Shown in pieces: positions 27,530 through 37,490 of a stretch of 64,000 nucleotides of DNA. This stretch comes from Halobacteriales archaeon QS_5_70_15. GTDB lineage: Archaea > Halobacteriota > Halobacteria > Halobacteriales > Haloarculaceae. Within the stretch, counting starts at the first letter, position 1. Each line of letters starts with the position of its first letter. The notes under the pieces were generated by a model. That model was not told the origin of the DNA. It made no database searches and saw only the letters and a list, made by a program, of their open reading frames with translations. The stretch covers positions 1-64,000 of the forward strand of contig PXRQ01000080.1 in the NCBI GenBank assembly GCA_003022005.1, in the 5' to 3' direction. The translations under genes were made by a program, and so were the position numbers.

Positions 27530-27882
27530 ATGACAGACCGGCGGGCCAACTACGCGCTCGTGACCTTCATGGAACACCTCGGGGAAGCGGAGTCGCGGCT
27601 GGACGTCGACTGGGCGGAGTTCCCGCCGACCCGAGCGACGCCTACCTCCAGCTCCAGGCTTACGACGTGGGGACGTACGGCCACGACATCGTGCTCAACG
27701 GGGATTCGATCTCCGGGTTCGACATCCCGCCGGCGCAGGGCTGGCAGTCCTGGATGGACACTATCTCCGGCGCCGCCCTGCAGGAGGGGGAGAACACCCT
27801 CCGATTCGTCCGCGAGGAGGAATCGACCGACTCGTTCGTGGTGGGGACCGTCGTCGTCAACTGGAAGGAGCCCGCGGAGTGA
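27530..27882 (+). pseudogene. DUF7383-like protein gene with a frameshift near residue 31
   Basis: ATG 27530 gives MTDRRANYALVTFMEHLGEA then ESRLDVDWAEF. The next frame continues ADPSDAYLQLQAYDVGTYGH, DIVLNGDSISGFDIPPAQGW, GENTLRFVREEESTDSFVVG and TVVVNWKEPAE to TGA 27882. A small indel near 27622 explains both halves. The family (beta-sandwich-like, about 115-120 residues) has no known function. A real pseudogene and a sequencing error are equally possible. Confidence 0.65.
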
Positions 27883-28035
27883 GCCGCATATAAACCCCGA
27901 TCGAGACGGGCCGAGTCGTCGGAGCGTACCATGCGTGAACACGTCACACAGACTGCCGGTATCGGACCGTAGTATCGCGGTTATGTCGGTTCGCCGTCGT
28001 TCCCGAGCACCGAGTGGTTCGGGAGCGGACCATCA

Positions 28036-28046
28036 AACTTTATATA
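28036..28046 (+). promoter_or_regulatory. Promoter (TATA box) of the thermosome gene
   Basis: AACTTTATATA stands 28-38 bp upstream of ATG 28074 in a short AT-rich island. This is a strong haloarchaeal BRE/TATA arrangement and implies a short or absent leader, as expected for a highly expressed chaperonin. Confidence 0.75.
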
Positions 28047-28073
28047 GAACCGTGAACAACGATCCGTCTGAAC

Positions 28074-29765
28074 ATGTCTCAGCGAATGCAGGGTCAGCCG
28101 ATGATCATCCTCGGCGAGGACTCCCAGCGCATGAAGGACCGCGACGCGCAGAGCCACAACATCAGCGCGGCTCGCGCGGTCGCCGAGTCCGTACGCACGA
28201 CGCTCGGCCCGAAAGGAATGGACAAGATGCTCGTCTCCTCGATGGGCGACGTCACGGTCACGAACGACGGCGTCACCATCCTCCAGGAGATGGACATCGA
28301 CAACCCGACGGCCGAGATGATCGTCGAGGTCGCGGAGACACAGGAGGACGAGGCGGGCGACGGCACGACCACCGCCGTGGCGATCGCCGGCGAGCTCCTG
28401 AAGAACGCCGAGGACCTCCTCGAGCAGGACATCCACCCGACGGCGATCATCAAGGGGTTCCACCTGGCCTCCGCGAAGGCCCGCGACGAGATCGACGACA
28501 TCGCCGTCGACGTCGACACCGACGACGAGGAGATCCTCCGGAAGGTCGCCGAGACCTCCATGACCGGCAAGGGCGCCGAGCTCAACAAGGAACTGCTCGG
28601 CCAGCTCATCGTCGACGCAGTCGGCGCGGTCACCGTCGAGGCCGACGACGGGTCGCACGTCGTCGACCTCGACTACATCAATATCGAGACCCAGACCGGC
28701 CGCTCCTCCGGCGAGTCAGAGCTGCTGCGGGGCGCGGTCATCGACAAGGACCCCGTCCACCCGGACATGCCGGCGGAGTTCGGCGACGCGAACGTCCTGC
28801 TGATCGACGAGCCCGTCGAGATCGAGGAGACCGACGTCGACGCCGAGCTCCAGGTCGACAGCCCGGACCAGCTCCAGCAGTTCCTCGACAGCGAGGAGAA
28901 GCAGCTCCGCGAGAAGGTCCAGCAGATCAAGGACCTCGGCGCGAACATCGTCTTCTGCCAGAAGGGCATCGACGACCTCGCCCAGCACTTCCTCGCCAAG
29001 GAGGGCATCGTGGCCGTGCGCCGCACGAAGAAGTCCGACGTCAAGTTCCTGCGGGAGGTGCTCGGCGCGAACATCGTCAGCGACCTCGACGCCGCCGAAC
29101 CCGGGGACCTCGGACGGGCGAACATCAGCCGCGACGAGACCGACGAGCTGTTCTACGTCGAGAACGCCGACGAGGACGTCGAGCAGCACGGCGTCACGCT
29201 GCTCCTGCGCGGCTCGACCGAGCACGTCGTCGACGAGCTCGAGCGCGGCGTCGGTGACGCGCTGGACGTCGTCTCCCAGACGGTCGCCGACGGACGCGTG
29301 CTGTCCGGCGGCGGCGCCGTCGAGGTCGAACTCGCCCGCCGGGTCCGCGACTACGCCGACTCGGTCAGCGGGCGCGAGCAGATGGCCGTCGAGGCGTTCG
29401 CCGACTCGCTCGAACTCGTCCCGCGGATGCTCGCGGAGAACTCCGGGCTCGACGCCATCGACACGCTGGTCGACCTCCGCGCGGCCCACGCCGACGGCGA
29501 CGTCCGGGCCGGGCTCGACGTCTTCACCGGCGACGTGGTCGACACGTTCGAGGCCGGCGTCGTCGAACCCGCCCACGCCAAGGAGCAGGCGATCTCCTCG
29601 GCCACCGAGGCCGCCAACCTCGTCCTCAAGATCGACGACATCATCGCCGCCGGCGACCTCTCCACCTCCGGCGACGAGGAGGAGGGCGGCGCCCCCGGCG
29701 GCGGCATGGGCGGTATGGGCGGCGGCATGGGCGGTATGGGTGGCGGCATGGGCGGAATGATGTAG
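28074..29765 (+). CDS. thsA: Thermosome subunit (group II chaperonin)
   Basis: A 563-residue protein of the TCP-1 family. [20 protein letters not shown] and [17 protein letters not shown] lie at the N-terminus, [15 protein letters not shown] carries the ATPase Asp, and the apical domain contains [37 protein letters not shown] precedes the second equatorial half. The C-terminus is a (GGM) tail of GMGGMGGG units typical of haloarchaeal subunits. It folds proteins in a two-ring ATP-driven chamber. Haloarchaea carry two or three paralogues, so the subunit letter is provisional. Confidence 0.97.
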   Translation: MSQRMQGQPMIILGEDSQRMKDRDAQSHNISAARAVAESVRTTLGPKGMDKMLVSSMGDVTVTNDGVTILQEMDIDNPTAEMIVEVAETQEDEAGDGTTTAVAIAGELLKNAEDLLEQDIHPTAIIKGFHLASAKARDEIDDIAVDVDTDDEEILRKVAETSMTGKGAELNKELLGQLIVDAVGAVTVEADDGSHVVDLDYINIETQTGRSSGESELLRGAVIDKDPVHPDMPAEFGDANVLLIDEPVEIEETDVDAELQVDSPDQLQQFLDSEEKQLREKVQQIKDLGANIVFCQKGIDDLAQHFLAKEGIVAVRRTKKSDVKFLREVLGANIVSDLDAAEPGDLGRANISRDETDELFYVENADEDVEQHGVTLLLRGSTEHVVDELERGVGDALDVVSQTVADGRVLSGGGAVEVELARRVRDYADSVSGREQMAVEAFADSLELVPRMLAENSGLDAIDTLVDLRAAHADGDVRAGLDVFTGDVVDTFEAGVVEPAHAKEQAISSATEAANLVLKIDDIIAAGDLSTSGDEEEGGAPGGGMGGMGGGMGGMGGGMGGMM

Positions 29766-30050
29766 AAACCACTTTTGCACTCCACTCGGGCCTGACGGCC
29801 CTCGTTCAGGCAAAGACTTGGGAAAAAGCGCTCCTCGCTCCCGTTGGTCGCTCGTCGCGGGTGAACCGCGCTCGTTCGCTTCGCTCACTCGCGCGGATGC
29901 CACTCCCACAACGCCTCCGTTCATTCGTTTCCGTTCGACTGTAGAACGGCTAAACCCGTATCGTCGGCCCGCGATATCGGACGCCCGATCCGGCTCGTGC
30001 CCGGCATCGAAACCCCGGAAAACTAAGCCGGGCGCCCCGGACCTCCCGGC

Positions 30051-30593
30051 ATGGTACTGGAGGCGGTCGCGGTGGCGTTCTGGACGATGCTTCCCGCATA
30101 CGTCCCGAACAACGCGGCGGTGCTGGCCGGCGGCGGCAGGCCCATCGACGGCGGGCGGACGCTGGGGGGCAACCGGATCCTCGGCGACGGGAAGACCTGG
30201 CGGGGGACGTTCGTGGGGACGGCCGCCGGCGCCCTCGTCGGGCTGGCGCTGAACGCCGTCCGCCCCGGGGTCCCAGCCGCCTCCGGGTTCCCGCTGCCCG
30301 CCTTCCCGCCGCTCGTCCTCCTCTCGCTCCCGGCGGGCGCGATGCTCGGCGACATCACCGCCTCGTTCCTCAAGCGACGGACCGGTCGGGAGCGCGGCGC
30401 CGCCTTCTCGGGCGTCGACCAGCTCGACTTCGTCGCCGGCGCGCTCGTCCTCACGCTGCTCGTCCGGCCCGGCTGGTTCCTCGAGACGTTCACCCCGGCC
30501 GTGCTCGTCACCGTGCTGGTGCTGACGCCGCTGCTCCACGCCGGGACGAACGCGGGGGCCTACCTGCTCGGGTTGAAGGACGAGCCCTACTGA
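30051..30593 (+). CDS. carS: CDP-archaeol synthase
   Basis: A 180-residue membrane protein (DUF46 family). [36 protein letters not shown] and the [17 protein letters not shown] region are CarS signatures. It moves CMP from CTP to unsaturated archaetidic acid in ether phospholipid synthesis. Length and about five membrane spans are normal. It converges with thrC, 10 bp apart. Confidence 0.93.
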   Translation: MVLEAVAVAFWTMLPAYVPNNAAVLAGGGRPIDGGRTLGGNRILGDGKTWRGTFVGTAAGALVGLALNAVRPGVPAASGFPLPAFPPLVLLSLPAGAMLGDITASFLKRRTGRERGAAFSGVDQLDFVAGALVLTLLVRPGWFLETFTPAVLVTVLVLTPLLHAGTNAGAYLLGLKDEPY

Positions 30594-30603
30594 TCCGCGC
30601 GGG

Positions 30604-31674
30604 TCAGGTCTTGAGTCCCGATCCGGAGAGCGCCACGACGACGTCCGCCTCCGGGTCGAGGACGCCCCGGTCGCGGTACTCGCGGAGGGCCGCGGGCGCG
30701 ACCGCGCACGTCGGCTCGGTGTAGAACCCCGCGGCGTGGAGTCGGTCGAGTTCTCGCTCGGTGGCGTCGCGTCCGACCGCGACGGCGTCGCCGCCGGTCG
30801 CCTCGACGGCCTCCCGGATCTCGCCCATCCGGACGGGCTCGCGTATCTGGATGCCGTCGGCGAGGTCGTTGGTGCCGGCGGAGGGCCCGTGGAGCGCGTC
30901 GGCGACGGGAGCGTAGCCCGCGGCCTGTGCGCCGAGCAGCCGCGGGACCCCGTCGGTCCACCCGGCCTCGTGGAGCGCCGCGAACCCCCGGTAGGCGCCG
31001 AGGAACATCGTCCCGTGACCGAGCGGGAGCACCACGGCGTCGGGGACCGACCAGTCACGCCCCGCGGCGATCTCGTAGGCCATCGTGGCCGTCCCGGCGA
31101 GGAACGCGGGGTTCCACGCGTGGCTGGCGTACCAGCCCTCCCCCGTTTCCACCGCGTCGACGCACGCCCCCGTGACGGCCTCGCGGCTCCCCTCGACCCG
31201 TTCGACCTCGGCGCCGGCGCGCTCGATGGCCCGGAGCTTCGGGGCCTTCGCCGACGCGGGGACGTAGATCCGCGCGTCGATGCCCGCCCGGGCGGCGTAG
31301 GTCGCGATGGCCGCCCCCGCGTTGCCCGAGGAGTCCTCGACGACGCGGTCGACCCCGAGTTCGGCCGCCCGGGAGAGGGTCGTCGCCGCGCCACGGTCCT
31401 TGAACGACCCCGTCGGGAACGTGTAATCGAGCTTGAACGCACAGTCCCGCCCGGGCGCGTCGACGAGCGGCGTCCACCCCTCGCCCAGCGAGACCCGCCG
31501 CTCGACGGGCAGGAAGCCCTCGAACGCCCAGAGCCCGTCGCGCGCGTCGGGCACGTCGGGCGCCGGGGCGTCGGGAAGCGGTCGCTCGGCGAACTCGAGC
31601 GGTTCGCCGCACTCGCACCGCCACCGGTCGGGGTACGCGTTCCCGCAGGCGGGACAGCGGAGGTCGGTGGACAT
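30604..31674 (-). CDS. thrC: Threonine synthase
   Basis: A 356-residue PLP enzyme. The N-terminal zinc ribbon RCPACGNAYPDRWRCECGEP is common in archaeal ThrC. LGEGWTPLVDAPGRD, PTGSFKDRGAATTLSRAAEL (Schiff-base Lys) and VVEDSSGNAGAAIATYAARA are fold-type II signatures. It makes threonine from O-phosphohomoserine, competing with MetX for the homoserine branch. Confidence 0.93.
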   Translation of the reverse strand: MSTDLRCPACGNAYPDRWRCECGEPLEFAERPLPDAPAPDVPDARDGLWAFEGFLPVERRVSLGEGWTPLVDAPGRDCAFKLDYTFPTGSFKDRGAATTLSRAAELGVDRVVEDSSGNAGAAIATYAARAGIDARIYVPASAKAPKLRAIERAGAEVERVEGSREAVTGACVDAVETGEGWYASHAWNPAFLAGTATMAYEIAAGRDWSVPDAVVLPLGHGTMFLGAYRGFAALHEAGWTDGVPRLLGAQAAGYAPVADALHGPSAGTNDLADGIQIREPVRMGEIREAVEATGGDAVAVGRDATERELDRLHAAGFYTEPTCAVAPAALREYRDRGVLDPEADVVVALSGSGLKT

Positions 31675-31836
31675 GGATGGACCTGGACCGGGGCCGCCCG
31701 AGTAGGTGTCGATAGGCGCGAGGGTTGAACGTGACGGACCGACGCCGACCGGGAGCGGTCCGCCGGGTCGGGGCGGGACCCGCTACCCCCTGAATACGGT
31801 CCGGCGGTTTTAGTCCGAAGCCGGGGAGGAGCCGGC

Positions 31837-32832
31837 ATGGGTTGGGTCACGTACCTCGGATTCCTCGCGGTCGCACTGGCGTGTGCCGCGTTCGCCCGGT
31901 GGTACCAGCCGTCGGTCGCGGACCAGCTCGCCCGGAAGACGGGGGTGAGCGGCGCGAAGGGCTGGACGGTGCTGACGGTTGCGTCGGCATGGGTGTTCCT
32001 CCCGCTGCTGGCCGGGACGACGACCACCGACGGGAGCGACCTCTGGATGTTCGGCGCCGCCATCGCCGGCGTCGGCTTCTACTTCGGCGTCATGGCCGTT
32101 ACCTCGGTCGACGAGTACCGGCTCCTCGACCGGGCGAGACACGTCGCCCCGGACCGTCTGACGGTCGGGAGCGGCGAGGAGGCCGTCGCCACGTCCGGGA
32201 CGCCGTCGGTCGAGACGGGGAGCGAGGGGGAGGCACGAACCCCCTTTACCGGCCTCCCCGCGGTCCACACCGACTGGATACTCCAGCGCCGGGAGCGGGT
32301 CGGTACCCGGACAGTCCGGAAGAACATCGCCGGGGACGTGCGGGAGGTCGAGTTCACCCTCGGCGACGGCGCGGTGGCGGTGGACGCGGGCGGACACCGG
32401 GGCTTCTCGAACGCGGAACGGATCAGCACCTTCGAGCCGGACGAACCGCTCCCGGACGCGGCGGCCGAGTTCCTGCGAGCACGTCCGGACCTCCCGGACC
32501 CCGACGAGCGGGACTCGAAGCTCCGCGCCATCGGGACGTACGTCCCCGCCGACGAGCCGGTGACGGTCGTCGGCATCCCGGATCAGGGCGAGTTCCCGGG
32601 GCAGCGCCTGATCGACCGGGCGCCGCCGGACGAGCTCCTCGGGACCGACGGCGCTCACGCCACCGACGGGGGACGTGCCCAGGCGGTCCTGATCCGCGGC
32701 GACGCGGACGCGGCCGAACGGACCCTCCGCAAGCGAGTCTACTGGCTCGGTATCGCCGCGGCGGTGATGATCCTCGGCGGACAGGCGCTCGCCTTCCGGC
32801 TGTCGGAAGCGAGTCTGACCGCGTTTCTCTGA
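31837..32832 (+). CDS. Membrane protein with GIDE/MUL1-like domain
   Basis: A 331-residue protein. Hydrophobic spans lie at residues 4-20, 43-60 and 69-86, with a final span near residues 303-322. Between them HTDWILQRRERVGTRTVRKN, NAERISTFEPDEPLP and YVPADEPVTVVGIPDQGEFP recall the GIDE domain found in mitochondrial MUL1/MAPL and many prokaryotic membrane proteins. No RING domain is present. Function in archaea is unknown; the extramembrane domain may bind lipids or cofactors. Confidence 0.7.
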   Translation: MGWVTYLGFLAVALACAAFARWYQPSVADQLARKTGVSGAKGWTVLTVASAWVFLPLLAGTTTTDGSDLWMFGAAIAGVGFYFGVMAVTSVDEYRLLDRARHVAPDRLTVGSGEEAVATSGTPSVETGSEGEARTPFTGLPAVHTDWILQRRERVGTRTVRKNIAGDVREVEFTLGDGAVAVDAGGHRGFSNAERISTFEPDEPLPDAAAEFLRARPDLPDPDERDSKLRAIGTYVPADEPVTVVGIPDQGEFPGQRLIDRAPPDELLGTDGAHATDGGRAQAVLIRGDADAAERTLRKRVYWLGIAAAVMILGGQALAFRLSEASLTAFL

Positions 32833-33049
32833 TCCCACCCTCTGGCGTCTAACGCCCTCCCGAGAGAAACGAGAGAGACACGAAACCGACTGTCCCTGTT
32901 GAAATCCTCAGCAGATGATACAGACGGTCTGCTGAATGGAGAGGGTCAGTCGCTCGTCGCTGGTTGTACACAAATGACAATAAATCAGACGTTCAGTTAT
33001 ACTGGGTGGATTCCAGTCTGTCGATCAGTCCCTGAACTGAAGTGATTCT

Positions 33050-33250
33050 CTACGTGGGGATAATCATATCTGGTCCATCAGAACGGGACTCAATCGTCTC
33101 TCCACATTCGGGACACTCGTAGTCGAGATGGTCAGGGAGGATGTGGATGATCCAGTCCCCATTAATTCGACTTTCGTGGTTGCAATTCGGACAGTGGAGC
33201 GTTGCCTTGTGAGAAGGCTGGCGCTCGGAGTGGTTATTAGCGGGAACCAT
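33050..33250 (-). CDS. DUF8106-like zinc-ribbon protein
   Basis: A 66-residue protein starting MVPANNHSERQPSHKATLHC. CPNCNHESRINGDWIIH and YECPECGETIESR give two CxxC knuckles with a GDW signature typical of a haloarchaeal zinc-ribbon family that I associate with accessory DNA. Upstream codons are in frame but not family-like. It lies in the low-GC patch beside palindromic repeats. Confidence 0.65.
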   Translation of the reverse strand: MVPANNHSERQPSHKATLHCPNCNHESRINGDWIIHILPDHLDYECPECGETIESRSDGPDMIIPT

Positions 33251-33375
33251 TACCAGTCGTACTATCCCCATAGGGGTAAGGGTGCGGTTCTTCGTTTCTG
33301 TAACGCAATGGTTCACGTATCTCTTGAAACGACGTTGGGGCGTTGATCGGCTATGGTAAGGGCAAGATACACGCC

Positions 33376-33437
33376 CTGTATTCAGCACGGCTGTCGAGAA
33401 TTGTTCGACTTCTATCAGAAAGCCGTGCTGCATACAG
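33376..33437. repeat. Palindromic repeat, copy A
   Basis: CTGTATTCAGCACGGC (33376-33391) and GCCGTGCTGCATACAG (33422-33437) are inverted repeats with one mismatch. The centre contains GTCGAGAATTGTTCGAC and CTTCTATCAGAAA. Copy B at 34045 has the same order and similar centre. Confidence 0.75.
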
Positions 33438-33564
33438 CGGCTGAAGTCAGCAGCCAGATTTGGTTCGGTAGATGAGTCGAACTTGCCCTCAGGGACCGGT
33501 CGAGACCGAAGAAGTAGGCAGGGACGCAGTTAGGGGCGCTCCTGCTCTCGAGTGCGATCGATTC

Positions 33565-33894
33565 TTACACCGCCTGAGAGCCCTCGGCGGGCGCGTACAT
33601 CACCGCGACGACGAACTCGTCGGTGAAGTCGGTAAACTGGTGGTCCGTCCCGGACCCGAGATGGACAACGTCACCCGACGCGACCTCAACCGACTCGTCT
33701 TCGGTCACGAGCGTCGCTTCGCCCGTATGAATGACGTAAATTTCTTCTTCGGCGTGAGCGTGCATCGGATCCTCGTCACCCGGCTCGAACCGCATCACCT
33801 GGAGACTGAACGATACCTCACGCATCAGTTCGGTTTCCATCTCCCCGTCCGCAGCCAACTGATCAGCTACGTCAGCGACGTTAATTTGATCCAC
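33565..33894 (-). CDS. Small cupin-domain protein
   Basis: A 109-residue single cupin. MRFEPGDEDPMHAHAEEEIY and VIHTGEATLVTEDESVEVAS carry the motif 1 His-x-His and Glu ligands, and GDVVHLGSGTDHQF is motif 2 with its His. The typical role is metal-dependent sensing or small-molecule binding; substrate unknown. It is flanked by copies A and B of a palindromic repeat, so it may have arrived with that DNA. Confidence 0.85.
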   Translation of the reverse strand: MDQINVADVADQLAADGEMETELMREVSFSLQVMRFEPGDEDPMHAHAEEEIYVIHTGEATLVTEDESVEVASGDVVHLGSGTDHQFTDFTDEFVVAVMYAPAEGSQAV

Positions 33895-34044
33895 GCCCTC
33901 CCTACGGTTTCAGGGCATATACGTCTTCGCTACTACCGCAAAAGGGGGAAGGCTAAGAGACGACTGTGACGCTGGAGCAGTAGAGTATTGATGTATCTGA
34001 TGACTACTCTACCCGATCTGTCGGGATGCTACCGTGCAAGACTT

Positions 34045-34115
34045 GCTCTCTGTGTTCAGTACGGCCGTTGAGGACTGTTTAGCTTCTATCAGAAATCCCG
34101 TGCTGAATACAGAGC
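34045..34115. repeat. Palindromic repeat, copy B
   Basis: GCTCTCTGTGTTCAGTACGG (34045-34064) and CCGTGCTGAATACAGAGC (34098-34115) are imperfect inverted repeats. The shared centre CTTCTATCAGAAA and outer arms match copy A in the same orientation. Both look like remnants of one haloarchaeal MITE type. Confidence 0.75.
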
Positions 34116-34276
34116 ATCTATGCAACAGTTCGGCTGAACCGCTCGCGGTATTTTCCGAGTGACTCATTTAGAAACCGGACGTTACGGGAACGGAGTTCCC
34201 ATCCTCCCGTTTTCCGAGAGATCATGAGTATCGTAAGAACTATTTTGTTTTTTTATTGAGGACGGAGTTAACTATC

Positions 34277-34390
34277 ATGCAAGGTACTACCAAGGAGATC
34301 AGGACCAGAGCCGTCCCGGAGTTCAGTATCAAGGTGATCCTGATCGAGACGCTTCTGTTTTCGCTGGTCGCCATGTGGTACTTGGTTTAG
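34277..34390 (+). CDS. 37-residue single-TM peptide
   Basis: ATG 34277 opens MQGTTKEIRTRAVPEFSIKV followed by ILIETLLFSLVAMWYLV, a charged head and one membrane span. An AT-rich tract (34236-34257, with seven Ts) precedes it. It resembles small haloarchaeal membrane peptides but no family is recognised. Confidence 0.4.
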   Translation: MQGTTKEIRTRAVPEFSIKVILIETLLFSLVAMWYLV

Positions 34391-34629
34391 TCGGGAATCC
34401 GGGCCACTCGCCAGTTGTCGTCCCGTCGAGACACACACTTGAGAGCCGTAATTCGGCGCGGGTGGCGGGCCAGCCCGCCACCGAGTCCGTGGCGGCTCCG
34501 CCGTCACACGGTTCCCGCAGCGAGCGCCGGAGTCCTCGTGAGCGCCAGCGAACGAGGACGTCGGCGGACGAGCGAAGCGAGTCAACCTGAGGCCCGAGCG
34601 AGGAAACCCGACGAAGTGAAAAGTGGTGG
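34391..34629. other. Gene-free spacer with GAGCGAAGCGAG-type low-complexity DNA
   Basis: Imperfect repeats such as GCGAGCGCCGGAGTCC and GGACGAGCGAAGCGAG fill the spacer. The same class of sequence occurs at 29825-29900 and, inside a protein gene, at 46317-46499. Confidence 0.5.
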
Positions 34630-35586
34630 CTAGTAGCTATCGATGTCGGTCCCCACCGAGCAGACGTACTCGCCGGCGGCGACCTGCGGGAGCCGCCGTG
34701 CCCGCCAGAACACGCCCGAGGAGTCGGCGGTGACCGTGTCCTTGACGTTGCCGAAGGCGTCGGTCACCTCGAACAGGTCCTCGCCGCGGGAGACCTCCTC
34801 GCCGAGCTCCCGGAGCATGGTGACGAGCCCGCCGCCGGGCGAGCCGTACTGGTCGAACCCGCTCGCCCGGACCTGCGGTTCGGTTGCGATGGCGCCGTCC
34901 AGGAAGCCGTAGTGGGTGAGGACGTTCATCACGCCGCGGACGCCGACCCGGATCGACTCCTCGTCCCAGCCGACGCTCCCGCCGAGTTCGGGGTCGATGG
35001 TGGGGATACCCTCGTCGGGGGCGGCCCGGGCGAGCTGGCCGTCGGGGCCCTTCTGGTCGAGGATGTAGCCGGTGCCGAACACCTTCGCGAGGTCGAGACA
35101 GTCCCGGTGGAGGCGGTGACGGGGACCGCACCGGACCCGCGCCTCGTCGATCATCCGCGAGGTCGAGCCCTGATGGAGGTCGAGCACGAGGTCCGCGCGG
35201 GTGGCGGCCTGGAAGGTGGCGTGGGAGATGCGCTCGCTGGCGGTGCCGTTCTCGTCACCGGGGTAGGTGCGGTTGAGCTTCGTGTCGTCGATCGGGTTGC
35301 GGTGCTCGGCGATCTGGAACCCGTAGTGGTTGACGATGCCGGTGACGAGTATCGTCCCCGAGAGCTCCGTTGGATCGACCCGGGGGACGAACCGCTGGAC
35401 GACGCCGAGCCCGTTGAGTTCGTCGCCGTCGGAGACCGCCTGCACGTAGAGGGTCTTGCCGTCGCGGGCGCCGTTGATCACACAGACCGGGAGGGCGACC
35501 TCGGAGCCGTCGCGGGCCTCGCCCACGGACAGGCGACCCACTGACACCTCGCCGGGGGCCGCGCTCGCCGTGCCGAGGGTGGTCAT
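34630..35586 (-). CDS. Succinylglutamate desuccinylase/aspartoacylase family protein
   Basis: A 318-residue zinc hydrolase-fold protein. YVQAVSDGDELNGLGVVQRF corresponds to the first metal motif (Asp in place of the usual His, followed by Glu), HRNPIDDTKLNRTYPGDENG is the substrate Arg/Asn region, and LVLDLHQGSTSR carries the distal His. This lineage of archaeal AstE/AspA-like proteins has unknown substrates, probably N-acyl or ester compounds. Confidence 0.85.
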   Translation of the reverse strand: MTTLGTASAAPGEVSVGRLSVGEARDGSEVALPVCVINGARDGKTLYVQAVSDGDELNGLGVVQRFVPRVDPTELSGTILVTGIVNHYGFQIAEHRNPIDDTKLNRTYPGDENGTASERISHATFQAATRADLVLDLHQGSTSRMIDEARVRCGPRHRLHRDCLDLAKVFGTGYILDQKGPDGQLARAAPDEGIPTIDPELGGSVGWDEESIRVGVRGVMNVLTHYGFLDGAIATEPQVRASGFDQYGSPGGGLVTMLRELGEEVSRGEDLFEVTDAFGNVKDTVTADSSGVFWRARRLPQVAAGEYVCSVGTDIDSY

Positions 35587-35724
35587 TACTACTCAACCGT
35601 AGGGGGACGTTCTTAGACCGTTCGGTATCGGCACATAGGCCCCGCGTGGGGGGCGGACCGGGGACCGGAGCCGGAACCGCGCGGCGACCGACAGTATATC
35701 CGTCCGGCGGCCCTCCCTCCGGGC

Positions 35725-36069
35725 GTGAGCGACGCGACACCCGGCCCCGGCGAACCGGGCGCGGAGGCGACCGACGACCGGCCGGACCGCCCGGGGACCG
35801 CCGCGTTCCTGGCGGCGCTCGGGGTGGCCCGGAACGCGAAGGTCGGGTTCGCCGTCGGGGCGGTGCTCGCGCTGGCGCTCCTCGTGCCCGTGGTCCGGGG
35901 CGCCGCGGCCGCACAGTATCCCGTCTTCCTCTACGCCGCGCTGGCGTTCGTTCTGGCGGTCGGCGTGGGCCTCCTGTTGACCGCCCTGATCACGGTCGGG
36001 GTGGCGATCAGGCGGGTCCGGGAGATGGAGGTGGAGGTGGAGGACGGGGCGGGCGGCGGGCGGGACTGA
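35725..36069 (+). CDS. Small two-to-three-TM membrane protein (DUF7536-like)
   Basis: GTG 35725 gives a 114-residue protein with an acidic, Pro/Gly-rich N-terminus, hydrophobic spans around residues 38-57 and 66-92, and a charged tail (RRVREMEVEVEDG). Leaderless GTG fits the short distance to the preceding AT step. It converges with the PhoU/TrkA-C gene. Function unknown. Confidence 0.65.
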   Translation: MSDATPGPGEPGAEATDDRPDRPGTAAFLAALGVARNAKVGFAVGAVLALALLVPVVRGAAAAQYPVFLYAALAFVLAVGVGLLLTALITVGVAIRRVREMEVEVEDGAGGGRD

Positions 36070-36080
36070 GCCGGAGCGCG

Positions 36081-37295
36081 CTACGCCTCTGCGCCGGCCA
36101 GGTCCGCCAGCCGCTCGGCGCCGCTCCGGGTCCCCTTCGCCACGAACACGTCGCCCGCGTGGAGTTCCGTCCCCGGTCCCGGGGAGACGACCCAGTCGCC
36201 GACGCGGGTGGCCCCGGCCTCCGGGCCGCGCCTGACGGCGATGACCCGCATCCCCGTCTCGGTCTTGACCATCTCCTCGCCGAGGGTGGCGCCGTCGAGA
36301 GTCGACCCGGACGCCACCTCGTAGCGGACGATGACCTCGTCGGACTCCCGGACGGCCTCCGCGATGACCGGGTGGGTACCCAGTCCCCGGAGGACGCCCT
36401 CGCTCATCTCGAGGGCGGCGTCGCTGATGACCTCCGTCGCGCCCGCGAGGTGCATCAGTCCCCGCAGCCGGACGGGGTCGTCCGTCCCGGCCGCGGCCTT
36501 GAGTATCCACGCCTCGAAGCGGTCCTCGAGGGCGTCGACCTCCGCCTCGAGCTCGAGCACCTCCTCGGCGATGCCGTCGGAGTCGAAGAGGACGGCGCCG
36601 TAGGCGAGATCGACCGCGAGTTCGGACATGTCCTTCATGTGGATGATGGAGTCGACCGCCCGCTCCAGGTCCGCGAGGTTCGGCTCGGGCATCTCGGGGG
36701 TATCGTAGGACCCGCCGGTGACCACCTCGTACACCGCGGCGATGCCGGCCTCCGGGCCGCGCAGGAGCAGCACGTCGTTCGGCCGGAGGACCGTCCCCGC
36801 CCCGGGGGAGAACAGCCAGCCGTCGGGGCGGCGGATGGCGATGACGCGCACGCCAGTCTTCGTCTCGAGGTGGGCCTCGCCGAGCGTGTGCTCCACGTAC
36901 GGGGAGTCGGCGTCGAGCCTCGCGGGGACGAGCGTCTCGACGGCCTCGGGGAGGGCGGCCCGCATCGCCTCCGGAAGCCCGACGTTCTCGAGGACCACCT
37001 TCGCGATGTCGCCGGCGGCGTTGCCGATCTTCTCGGCCGCGCCCACCACCCCGAGCACGGGCGCGAGCGCCTCCGCGTCCTCGGGATTGCGGGCGGCCAG
37101 CAGCAGGCTCATCCGGGCCTTCATCTGGAGGACGTCCATCCGCTCCTCGAGTTCGAGCACCTCCCTCGCCACCTCGTCGCTCCCGAGCAGCACCGCCGAG
37201 TACGAGAGGTCGATGAGGAGTTCGGCGGTGTCCTTCATCTCCGCCAGCACCGCCTTCACCGAGACGGGCTCGTACTCGAGGTCGTCGACGGCCAT
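36081..37295 (-). CDS. Duplicated PhoU-TrkA_C regulator protein
   Basis: A 404-residue soluble protein made of two repeats of PhoU-like helices plus a TrkA_C (RCK_C) lobe. PhoU parts: AVLAEMKDTAELLIDLSYSA and SIIHMKDMSELAVDLAYGAV. TrkA_C parts: HLETKTGVRVIAIRRPDGWL and MVKTETGMRVIAVRRGPEAG with LRPNDVLLLRGPEAG. Such proteins regulate potassium channels or transporters by ligand binding. No pore is encoded next to it. Confidence 0.85.
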   Translation of the reverse strand: MAVDDLEYEPVSVKAVLAEMKDTAELLIDLSYSAVLLGSDEVAREVLELEERMDVLQMKARMSLLLAARNPEDAEALAPVLGVVGAAEKIGNAAGDIAKVVLENVGLPEAMRAALPEAVETLVPARLDADSPYVEHTLGEAHLETKTGVRVIAIRRPDGWLFSPGAGTVLRPNDVLLLRGPEAGIAAVYEVVTGGSYDTPEMPEPNLADLERAVDSIIHMKDMSELAVDLAYGAVLFDSDGIAEEVLELEAEVDALEDRFEAWILKAAAGTDDPVRLRGLMHLAGATEVISDAALEMSEGVLRGLGTHPVIAEAVRESDEVIVRYEVASGSTLDGATLGEEMVKTETGMRVIAVRRGPEAGATRVGDWVVSPGPGTELHAGDVFVAKGTRSGAERLADLAGAEA

Positions 37296-37490
37296 GCCCC
37301 GCGTTCCCCCGCGGCGGATAAAAGGGTCCCGGGGCGAACGTCACCCCGGTACGGTGGGACGCCCGGTGGGGGATGCCACGCGCCGGGGCCGGGGGCGGCC
37401 GGTCCCTCGCCGGCCGCCGCCGGCGAGTCGGACGTGCGTCGTCCGCGTGGTAACGACAACCCTTTTTTCCCGCGCATAGGAACCCCCCCT

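Noticed and set aside
29825..29900. Transcription terminator or gene downstream of the thermosome
   Set aside because: The sequence is GCTCGTTCGCTTCGCTCACT-type low-complexity DNA common between haloarchaeal genes; no gene or T-tract hairpin is clear.
33376..34115. Complete insertion sequence
   Set aside because: No transposase frame lies between or next to the repeats; the enclosed gene is a cupin.
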